Origin: Nephrocerus scutellatus
Taxonomy: Eukaryota > Arthropoda > Insecta > Diptera > Pipunculidae
Direction of reading: 5' to 3'
NCBI GenBank assembly: GCA_947095585.1
Contig: OX352763.1
Span: 12,821,462 to 12,885,461, forward strand
DNA: 64,000 bases
Position numbers and translations under genes: made by a program. The notes below the pieces were generated by a model, which was given only the letters and a program-made list of their open reading frames with translations, did not search any database and was not told the DNA's origin. Below are positions 25,301 through 37,300 of this stretch, piece after piece. Within the stretch, counting starts at the first letter, position 1; each line of letters starts with the position of its first letter.

Positions 25301-28300
25301 TACCTGATATCGATTTATTTTCTTAAATAATGCGAAATTCAAGGCTGTATGTAGTTGTGTTGAAGAGGTTGGGAGGTACTTGTAGCTAATTGGTATACAG
25401 ATTAGTTAAATTTTTCGGCCTACAAGTCTCCTGGCCTGTATGGCATACATCCGATTATGCTACATAAGTCACTGGAGTTGTCGACTTCCTAAATAATAAA
25501 CATTTTCAGAAGCAGTCTCCTGAAGTTCGAGAAAAGGGTGGGTGGTTTTCATACCCAAAGCAGGCAGAAGAGGCCATGAATCAGCAAAGGATGTTAGGCC
25601 TCTCAGTCTCTCATCATTCTTGCTAAGGCTCTGGAGCGCATTCTAGACTATCATATCAAGCAACGATTTGAAGTTTCACTAGCATCAAGAGCTCAACACG
25701 CATATCTCAAGTGCATGTTCACGGATGCATGTTTTGTTGGCCAGCAATGAAAAAGAAGTATATTGACAATCAACTCAGCAGATTACAGCGATATGCACCA
25801 GTTGGCATCGCAGGAACTTTACGGTCATATTCGGCAGAGTCCCTTAACACCATGCTACTATTATTACCTTTTAACATATTTATCAAGTATGTTGCGACGT
25901 GTAGTGCAGTATAACTCAGAGAATCTGGGTGGTTTGTTACTAGAACTTACGGGCACTGTAATATACCTGCAGACAGTTCCTGAAGGCATGATACCATCAT
26001 GTACTGACTACTGCATCCCTAAACTTAGCTATAACTCCTCCTTCGGCGTTGAGTTTCCTACCAAGGGAAACTGGAAGGATGGAGCAGTAACGAGGCAATT
26101 TGACGCAACAATATCCACTGACGAATCCAAGATGATGGATGGAGTAGATGCAGGTATATTCTTGGATGTTCTAGATCGGACAAGCTACCCGATTCAGCCA
26201 GTATTTTTCAGGCAGAGATCCTAGCAATTAGGGAGGCCTGCATGGCATTAAAGCTCCGTAACGCAAAAATCAGAAGGGTTGGCATATGTGCTGATAGTCA
26301 ATCTGCCATAAGGGCGATTCATGCGACCACCGTAAACTCGAAGCTCGTACGACAGTGCCAAGAAGAATTGGCCTCGATCAGCAAATTCCTGGACATCACC
26401 TTAGTATGGGTGCAGAGGCACAGCGCACAGTAATATAGAGGAATATGAGTGGTCGGACAATTCGGCAAAGATGGGCGTCGCTATGGACACCAGCTCTATG
26501 AAGAGGGTTAGTTGTTCAATAAGCTTATTCAAGGACCAAATTCTCTCCTTTTTCAATACTAATTCACAGCCCAGGTGGTCTATCGCACGCAGTCTATCTA
26601 AACGCAGTCTATCGCCATTTCAAAATTGATGTGGCCATCCTACAGCAAAATGAAAATTGCCGAGTTATTATCTATTATCTAAAAAGTGTATTACCAGAGT
26701 TGTGGCTTTCAGTACAGTGTGGGCAGCCTGCCAAGTCTGGTATACCGCACAACAACTTCTGCAGAAGTTGCAAAGGTGAAAATGAGAAAGAAACTCTCAT
26801 CTTCCTATGCCGTTGTCCAGCCCTATCAGGGCCAAGACTCCTTATTTTAGGTAAACCATTATTTGTCGAACTTAAAGAGCTCTCAGATGAGAGGATCATT
26901 GACTTGATCTCGTATCTGAAAGCTACAGGCTTGATTTAAACCACTTTAATATCCATGCAAGGTTTTCCGAGATTTGTGGCATCAAAATGGCGTACACTAG
27001 CGCTAATTGATTGGGATTTACAGTAGCTCTCTGCAGTTGAAAAATGGTGCACCACAGGGCTCTGTGTTGGGCCCGCTATTATTCTTGATCTATAATAATT
27101 CATTATTTTACCAAAACTTCAAAGGTAGCAGCGTTTGCAGATGATATTGCTATTACTTATCTTGGATTTTCCACGGACGTATGCATTAGGAATTTAAAGG
27201 AAGATCTCAATATATTAAGACTCTGACTTAAGACTTAAAGAGCTCTCAGATGAGAGGATCATTGACTTGATCTCGGATATGAACGGCCTGTTAGAATTTA
27301 ATGGGTCTATTTTTAAAACAATTGTGACGCGTGTGGCGCGTATGACGCGTGTGGTGCGTGTAAAAAAAAAATTTAAAAAAAAGTTTTTTTAAGAAATACA
27401 AAATTTCTCAAAAAATAAGAAAAAACTTTTTTTTGTCACAGAAAAAAAAATTGTTACGAATTTTGTGAATTAAATGGTTACTATTGGGCTTTTAAGATAA
27501 TTCAGTGTTTAGACTGAATAACAACTATCCATATGGCGAGCTGAGAAGCTCGCTTTAATATTGTAATATTTATTTATTGTTTATTAATTTTAGTTGTACG
27601 AAAATCGTGTTTTTTGTTCTTTTCTCTTTTATCAAAACAGGGCAACAAGTGGACAAGTTGGTTCTAATGAGTATCCAGAGCATGGCCTCGTTAAGGATGG
27701 TACACCATGTGGGGATAATTTAATTTGTTTGAATCAAACGTGCGTAAGTTTATTTCCACATGTCGACCAAACGAAATGTCCAACAAATAAACAGGGACTT
27801 GAATGTTCAGATCGTGGGGTAAGTTAAAGACATCGACACACGCATACACACATAGCCATAAAGACATATTATCTTATTTGGATTTTATCTTAAAATATCA
27901 AACTTAGTTTGAGTCAGATCTATTCAAGTGGTTACAGCGTTGGACTACTGAGTGTTGTTCAAAGTTTTAATACCAGAAAATTAACAAAAAGTTTGTCATG
28001 AGAAAGCTATCGTACATGGCTTTAAATTATAGGATCCTTCCGTTTCTTCTTTCATGGTAATAGAACCCGCGTTGTAGCACCATATTTATAAGATAGTTGT
28101 CTGAGTCGAAAATGGTTTTCACACTCATTAGAAGTTTTACGAAAGAAATTTGAGAGAGAATCCGTAAATCAGACTTTCCTTGCATCGATCTGATGTAAAC
28201 TTTTATTTTAACGCAAAATAACATAATACACTCGTGAAAAGTAATATTTATGGAAATTAAAAACTTTGGATAATACTCCACAAAAGAGGGATAATGAAAG

Positions 28301-31300
28301 TTTCGATTAAAAAAATTTTACCGTCCGGCAATTAATTAATAAAAATCCCATTCACATTTTTGGGAAACTACTATCCATAAACCAAAAAATATAAAAAGCT
28401 GACATTCTGACGTTGAAGATAAAGAGACAAAAGTCAAAATAAAATCGAAAGCCTGATACAAAGCCTCTTTTTGTTCTCGTACAAATGCAGAAACGGAAAT
28501 TAATTTTCCTTTTATGATGATTGGAAAGTTATCGACCGTGTATACTTCTCATATCGGATTATTTTTATCCATCATCGCAAATTCTTCACTAGCAGCACAC
28601 AAACAAACTCACAAAGTTATTGACTTGTACCAACAACAAAATTTTAAATAAAAAAAATAAATTTTGCAATTAACTTCAGGTCTGCACGAGTACCAATCGA
28701 TGTTTCTGCGACATGGGCTGGGGCGGCATCGATTGCGGCTTAGTCGTCCTACTTACAACACCAGTACCAACGCAAGCTCAACCAACGCCGGAGAATAAAA
28801 TTATCATGGAGAAGAAAGAGACTCCATATGGTAAGATCAATAAGCGCTGATTGACTTTAATTTTTTTTTTTTTTTTTTTTGTTATTCATCATCTCCGCAA
28901 TGACAATGGTAATCAATTAGAAAAAATTCGAACAAATCTGACTGAGGAGCGTTAAATAAGTCAAACTACACGTCATATGTTGGAATGCATTAGAGCTCGT
29001 TATTCCCTTTGTTATCCTTACAAAAATAGTATGGAATGCATGAATTTTATAAGAAAATTTAAACACTAAATTTCAAAAATATATATGTTATAGTATTTTA
29101 CATCAATCGGAAAAACTAATTGGCCTAAACCTATATAACAACCTTAATTTTTAATTGAATCAAAATTATCATAGCATAACGAATCAAAAATATCTGTATA
29201 TAATGGACACACAATTTGTAAATTTAGAAATACGGCTAACTTGCGTTACTCGCACAGCTTTGGTTGATTTCAATCAGCATTGAGAATCGACGATTTAGAC
29301 GTTCCCAATTATACATCGCGATATAATATTGATATAGTCTCGCAGGAGATCTTTAGGTCTTTGACAACGGTAATAGCGAAGTAGTTGCGTAAAATTTTCT
29401 GAGATTTTAAGGAAAAATATCTGATACTGATAAAGTACTGGGGAACCCGAAGGTTCTGTACTATCTCGGACAATGTTTTTTAAACTAATCTCTTTGTCTG
29501 TAGTTTAGAACAGAACGTTGCTAAGTTTGTTCTGAGCATAAGGTAAAATGCATTGAAAATCAAACAAAAGAATAACTACTGAAAGGATCGATTCAAGAAC
29601 ATAGAAATTAACTTAGCAAATGTACGAGGGGTGCCGTAAAAGTTTATAGAAAAAGTAATAAAAAATTAAAAATTTTCATCAAAAATTCCTTTTTTGTTTG
29701 CTATAGCTTTTCAAAATATTCGCCTTTATGATCTAAACACTTTTGAAGTAGCTCAAACCATTTATCGAAACACTTTTTCCAGTTCGAAGATGATCTTCAG
29801 GCGATAAAAATCGTTGTCCACGCATCTTATCTTTGATTGTTACGAACATGAAGAAGTCACTGGGTGCCAAGTCGGGGATGTAAGGTGTATGACCCATCAA
29901 TTCGATCGTTTGAGTGCTCAAATACTCGCTTGTTTGATGTGATGTGTGTGAGCTCGCATTATCGTGATGCAAAATTATTACCCGTTTTGGCCTGTTTTCT
30001 CTCAATTTGTTGAAAACCTCGGGCAAACAAATGGTCGTCTACCAAGAAGAATTGACTGTCTTTTGATTTTCAACAGCCACAGTAGCCACATGACCGGTTT
30101 TCTTGAAGAACCACGCCCATCTGCTTCCCAACGCTCCGAGCTTGCACAACTTTTGTTGGTTTTTCTTCGAATTGGAAGACCCAAACAATCGATTGCTCTT
30201 TTCTTTCCGGCTCATACGCAAATATCCATGACTCGTCACCTGTCACGATCTTTTATACGTTTTTGGAAGTACCTTCAACGAATTTTGCAAGCATTTGGCG
30301 GCACCAATCGACACGAACGTTTTTTTTGTGCATCTGTCAAAAATGGTGGAATCCAACGTGCACATAGCTTCCGCACCTTTAAATGCTCATGTAAGATCGT
30401 ATATACGCTGGTGTTACTAATACCTAGACATGCCTTGATTTTCCGATAAATAACATTCTCTTTCTCTTCGATCTTCAATCAGTTTTCTCACTGCATCGAT
30501 GTTTTCCGGCACAACAGCTGTTTTTGGACGATCTTCACGAGGCTTGTCTATGAGTGAACGTCATTTGCGTTTAATTTCATTGTACCAATTATAAACACTA
30601 GCCAAGGATGGTGCTTCGTCGCCAAAAGTCGAATGAAGTAATTCGAAGCACTGTTGTTGAGTAAGAACCCCCTTTCGAAAATCCTAAAAAATCATCACAT
30701 TTTTACAGTCACATGTAGGAACATACCCTAAGGCCAAGCTAGATGTATATGTCAGTTTTGGCTCGTCTATAAGTCTATTATTTGGGTGCATACCATCCGG
30801 ACCTGGTGCTTTAAAATCCTTGAAGGACGAAATAGAGAATATTATTGACTCCGTTTTAGATACCTTTCTTTCTTGCTACATACCAATAATATCTGGTGAC
30901 ATTTCTTCCATAGCTGCTAGAGTTTTAAGGGATAAGTCAATGTACGAAACTCTACTAGACCAGATGGTATTATATTATTAGCTCTGATCTTTATAGCTTT
31001 GTAGCGAATCCTCCATCCCGAGGAGTTTAAAAATAGCCTTTCTCTAGCTTGTACCTAAAAAATCGAGTCATATCCTCCTTTTTCTTCGTTCCAACTCATA
31101 TCACTTTCATCTATTGTTTCCACATCAGTTGATGAATTATCCTATCTTGTAAAACAAGATATTCTTAGTTTCCGGCAGTAGAGGTTAGTAGGCAATATTG
31201 GTGATTTGATGATATATCTCACCGAACATAATGTAATTGCTGTCGATATTTCCAAGGCATTTGGAAGATTTTGATATCAAACTCTATTGAAGATATGGAG

Positions 31301-34300
31301 TTGATGAAAAACTGTTTCCTTGGATTAGTAAAACTATCTTTCGAACCGCTCAATCCAAGTTGATTTTTGCTTATAATTTACGCACTCGTAAAGGGGTTCG
31401 CATTCTTATAATGCTGGGCTATATGCTTCACACAGCTTGGTGTTTAGAAAAAGGATGAGAAAAGGAAGATGTCTATTAGCTTGTGTTTTGAATGCCTGTG
31501 GATCATAGTGATGAGACAGACATGACAGAGATTGGCATAGCATTCCAAATACGTGTTGAATGGCTGAAGAACGAATCTCTTAACTTAGCTGTACGTCCGA
31601 AGATGGGTTTTAGGGTAAACTGATAAGCATTTGGAGAACCACTATTATTGCGGTTGAATTCGAGGAGAGGTGGAATGCAACGAGCTATTTAGACGGTTAA
31701 AAACCGGAAACTAACCACATATATGCTGACGTTCCCCAGGGCTCTCTTTTATCCCCGATACTCTTTTTTATGATCTCTTAAATGCTACTTCTAACCTACT
31801 TCATTCTTTTGCTGTTGACAGCACTATCGGAAAAACATAAAAGGTAGAGCTTAAACCTTCCAAACTGTCTCCTGTCATTCAAACGAAATATAAACCACCA
31901 GCCATCATCCATGAATGGCATATGAATCGAATTTGATAAATTCAAAATCCTACGTATACGCTTTAACAAAAAGCTTCGTTGGAATGACCACCAATTCAGC
32001 AAAAATTTAAAAATATACTTCTCTTCCTCTGATCTGGTTACAATTTACATAGTGTCATTCTTCCCAAGCTTGAGTACTCGTACAATTGCCATATCTGGTC
32101 AGGTGCACCAGCACGATCTTGCAGAATACAGAACCTCGCCTTAAAATTTCCTTAACCGTAACTTTCAAGCATAAACCCTAGCAATATGATGCAAATTAGA
32201 AATAATCCGAAGTCGTGGCAATCTGTCGTGCTGACATAAGTTTAAAGTAAAATTTAATTAATTAAATGTCTATAAATGCTATAAAGATTTGCAAGTATTG
32301 TGCCTAATGTGATATTCGTGGTTATATGTAAAGTAACTATGGTTTTCTTAGCCTCGAAAACGTCTAAGACTAGTTATTATATATATATTTATATAATCCT
32401 TATAATCTTCAGTTTAAAGCGATGTACAAAAGCATTTTTGTGGTTTCTTGTAGTACCTTTTATACATCTCTCGACTTTGCTTCTGGAATTTTATATTATC
32501 CTACGCCTTTACTGAAAAAATTATTTTTTCATTATTTTAAAATTTTGAACCAAATCACATTAATATTCAATCTTTATCGATGGTCGCTGTTTTCAATGTA
32601 AAATGAAATAATAAATTTTTAAAAAATATGTATTGCAACATACGACAAGAAAACAAAAACCAACAAATCAATGAACTCAAATTTACAGGCAAACCCCATG
32701 ACGGGATCAGCACACTATCAATGGTCATTATCTTGACCATTGTCATGATATTAGTCTTCGTAAGTTTCGCAGCGCTGGCGAGTTGCTACAGGTAGAGTAC
32801 CAAGCAAAATTTTACGAAAAAAATTTCCATTTTTCTTTTCAATTTACAGTGATAATTTCCACAGATACACACACACAGACAAAAAAAAACTCAAAATTGC
32901 TTTTTCTATTTGTAATTCATGTACACGGCCACTACCAATATGATATATTTTTATTTGTTTAGTTTGATGTTTCTGAGTGTTAATAGTATTTATTAATTTA
33001 TGCCAAATTTTTATGAAAATGGATAGTAACATAAAAATATTAATCAAAAACTTTGCTTGGTTTTCTGTCCTCGATGTATTCTACTCGTGAATTTGACTGT
33101 GCCTATCTTTAATGCTTGTATTTGTGTCTATTATTATGTATTATTAGTTAGTATTGTCGTATATGTGTGTAGCTCTATTTGTACACAAACTAAACTTCTC
33201 TCTATATCTATATGTCTATGTCGATTGAGTGGTATATATATGCTTTTTTGTACCTTCTAAGTGTTTAAATTGAAACTTTTGTATTATCACTTAAAAAATA
33301 ATTCAAAGCCGAAACCTAGATTCAATCTGCAATGATATTGAATTGAAAATTTCGATTTACCGATTTCATTGAACGAGTGCAATTGAATTTACTTAATAAT
33401 TGCGCTTCCCCGCCTAAAGCCAATGCACCGATGATACACTCGAGAGGCGCTCGAACATTATAAGGTGCACTCGATTATGGCGGGAAATTGGAAATTTAAA
33501 TTAAACAGCAATTTCTGTATTGCATAATTATTGTATATTTATGAATGGTTTTATGGGTATGGGGGCGCTTGTGTCAGCAAACTTGATCCTTATGAAATAG
33601 TGTGTCTTTGTATTAGCTATAGGTAGTATCTCTTCTAATTTTGTACATATGTAATGTATTGCTCTGTGTGGTATGTGTGTAATGTGATTCGAATAAGTTG
33701 TTAGTTAAATTATATTTTTACTTATTTACGTATTACGTATATTCTTTTATTTAAGACCACAATAAATTGGAACAAAATCTAGGTACTATTAGCAATAAAT
33801 CTATTTTTATTAATGTCATATGTTAATCAAAATATAATTTTTTTTTCAAGAAATCATGTTTTAATTAATCCTCCAGAACTCTTAAAGATTAACACCTAAA
33901 ATTTTGCACACTTGTTTGGTATTCAAAGATAAAACGGAACGCAATTTGGGAGGGTCAGAAACTCGGTTCAGGGGACCCCCATACAAACTTTGAATGAAAT
34001 CTCACGTTTTCATGCATTTTTATACAGTAGCCTCGCTAAACTTTTCATATGAACCCAAGCCTATAACACTTTTGAACGGGAATTGCTTATTTTATTATTG
34101 AAACTCTTAGAAGCGAGTTTCTATAGTAAAATTAAGCTCTCTATGTCATGTACAATTTGGTTAAAAAGCACCTCAAAGAAGTCGAAAAAAAATTGTCAAC
34201 CCATCACACGCGCCACACGCGACACGCGTCGGAATATAAAAAAATGATATTTTGGACTTAGACAATCATAAAATTTCATCTCTCTAGATCGTGTGGAAGG

Positions 34301-37300
34301 TGGTTAAAAGGTTTGTCGAAAATATAGACAAAAAGTCAAGTTTAAGAAAAGTTTTTAATGAGCCGTTTAACGATCAAGCCGGTCCCAAGTGATGCGATTA
34401 CCAACGAACAGCATTTCATTTTTATTTATATATATAGAAGAGAGCAGATGTAAGACAACTGGCAATTGAATAATACAAACTAGGGGCCCGTTTATTCGTA
34501 TAGCTGGCTGTAGTGACACTCGTATTTTATATTTAGTGTACTGGTCAGTGATTCACACTAAAAGCCACATCTCACCAAAATATCAGTTCGTCTTCTATAT
34601 GAACATGGCAACAAAAAAGAGCTAGGTATAACTTAAATTTTACTTCTAAGCAGGTAATTTCTATTTTAACTTGCTACTTTCGATTTGTCCCATAAATTCC
34701 AAATTTTCGCGGTAATTTTTTAAACCAGTACTTAATCCTAATATCTCCCCCCGAATAATCATATACACGTGAGTAACAAACCGACTATGTAGAAAATTCT
34801 ATAGAAAAAATTTAACTCAAAGTTTAGTTTTATGTAGGACTGTATTAAGTTGAATATTATATCTGCTATTTTGGTACGATCTACTGTACGTTGCAGTAGC
34901 TCTCCCTAATTCATATAGCTGCACCGCACATCACGACGTAAGTGTAAATATATGATGTTCAGAGGTTCGGTCAGACATGGCCGCAGAACTACTTTTGAGC
35001 TCTTTTTGTCCATCTACTGTAAAAATAAAAATGTAAACAGCTATCATTGACTTTACGCTCTCTACTTATGTCGCAGATAATAAATAATATATTACAGTGC
35101 TTATTGTATTTCTTGTCTTTGCTTGAAGTTTTCCACATATAGAAAGAGCTGCATATGCTTTCCGAGTTCTGTATTAAATATCTTTGATTTCCGACTTAAG
35201 TTAAACTCTTTTTCTTGTTAAATAATTTCAATAATTTCACATTAGTGATTAACTACCTCATTCGATAGTTTTTCTTCAATTTTTTTTTTAATTTTTATTT
35301 GTTTCTCTTTTTAATAAACATCATCATTACAACATCAATAAATTGACTAACGTGAAAATAAATTACAACTCATCACCAAAATTTGACACAACAAAACCAA
35401 AATTAAAAATTAACATGGGATTTATTTAAACGTTGAACAAAACAACGAATACATTATTGCATGTATAGTTGTCCCAGTATATATTTAATATTTGTTAGTA
35501 AGATAAAATATCTTGTTAAAAAAGTTTTCAAATAAATTATATAAAAGGATTACCATTGTCATCTTTTTTGGCATCATTTTAAAACGATTTTAATACAAAG
35601 AGATTGAGTTACATTTACATTTATTTTAAAAGAAAACTTTTAAGCCATATCTTGCGAAATCAGACCTCTTAAAGAAGAAATATCGGAAATGTCCTGAAAT
35701 TTCGGGAATTTCACTTAGCTGGAGAAATAAAAAATGGATTTGAATAAAAATCCACGTTCAAACGTTGGAATCTTTAATTCAGCAATACTTGTCCGGTTTG
35801 TAAGTCGTATAGCGCGTTTAAAAGGTATTTTGAATAAATCTGTTGCTTAGGATGGTCAAAAAAGTCCACGAATTTCAGTTTCAAATATTTTTTTAACGTG
35901 AACCGTGTATTGCTGCGTAAGGACCGTATTTGAATCGGTATAACATCAGTTTGAAGAAACCTACAGTAAAACTAGTCACAAATGTTGATAGGTTTATCCA
36001 TCAGCTACAAATCGTCTATGGTACATGTGGGTGGCGGGGAGTTAACGCAAACGATCAAATTTTTGTACAGCGTGTCACATAAAGCAACCGTATTTGACAG
36101 AAGGAAGAGCTCACTTAGTTGTGTGAATTAAGTTATTTAAATACTAAAATTTGTTCGAAAGAATTGGAAAGAAAAATTTCAAATTTGAGTTCTTTGGAAA
36201 TTTGAAAAAAATGTATGATGGCGAATATCATCAAAGTGTATGCTAACGCACAAATTTTAAGAGCATACGCAGAAAATACTTCAACTGAGAGTCCCGTTCT
36301 AAAGGCAAAAATATGGATGAAATCTAGCAGCCCATTTAGAACTTTTAGTTGGTCAATTGAAGTGAGTGTAAACGGCGTCCTGGCGGAGTTGCAATTTATA
36401 CAAATTAAAGCAGTTGTTACTATACTATACATATAAAAATAAAACTCACTCCGCAATACAAATGGTTGCTGCGAAAAATATCAGATGTAGGCGATATAAG
36501 CGTTACTTAAATTACTTTGACAAATCATACAGTATTTATTGTTTGCAGTAAGTTGGAGTTAAGATTTGAAGAATAACTTTACAGAACAAATACCTTATAG
36601 TCAAATAGCTCTAGACTTTTGTGTCAATGGCGCGCTCTTTACAGGAAATAGAGGTAAAGAGATTTTTCACGGACGGATCTAATCTTGACATTAAGGTAGG
36701 TGCTGGGGTCTTCTGTGACGAACCTAGCGTGTGCATTTCCGCTAACCTCCGGGACTATTACAGCGTTCATCAGACTGAGGCTGAGACATAATATAATATC
36801 AGTAAGTGATATTTTAATCTAAGGCGGCAATCCAATTAGTGGAATCAGTGTCACTGACGTCAGTGTGGGCGTTGAGCCACCACACATCATCTCTTAAAAG
36901 AATAAGCATTCATGAAACGTTCATGAACCAAGAGAAGAATCCCAGGTTGATGAAAAAGAAGAACTTTTTGAATTAATCGGCCGGGAACTCCATGCCTGCT
37001 CACAGGATGATTCTGGGGGATATTAATGCTAAAATAGGTAGGAAGCCAGTATTCAGGCAGTACATTGGCTTTTATAGCTGACACGAGAATATTGATGATA
37101 GTGGACAACGAGTCATAGAGATGGCAGCTAGAATTAATTTGGTAGTTGCGAGTATAAGGTTTGCGCTACTCACTAACAGATAATGACGGTACGAACGTAC
37201 CGATGTGCCAACGTCGACTCGGACCACTATCTTGTTGGTATCCGGGCTCCGGGCTGCACATAAATGAAAGCAAAATAACGTGAGAGCACATACGTACACG

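Larger units (their letters stand above)
25066..27640. other. mmd intron filled by an RNase H-bearing LINE
   Basis: 2.6-kb intron. A plus-strand LINE at 25410-26990 and a second piece at 27020-27290 occupy most of it. A CpG-rich GCGTGTG cluster lies at 27325-27360, followed by A/T runs. 25090-25400 shows nothing. Confidence 0.6.
28831..32688. other. mmd intron with mariner and LINE
   Basis: 3.9-kb intron. A T run of about 20 lies near 28860. 28890-29610 is AT-rich and unrecognised. The mariner lies at 29621-30690 and the LINE at 30730-32220. Confidence 0.6.

Noticed and set aside
27930..28065. Additional SINE copy
   Set aside because: Only the first 40 or so bases are suggestive; B-box and 3' end are not recognisable.
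32759..32764. Internal GTAAGT inside transmembrane exon A as an alternative donor
   Set aside because: It would cut the helix in the middle and leave the wrong phase (0 rather than 2) for the next exon.
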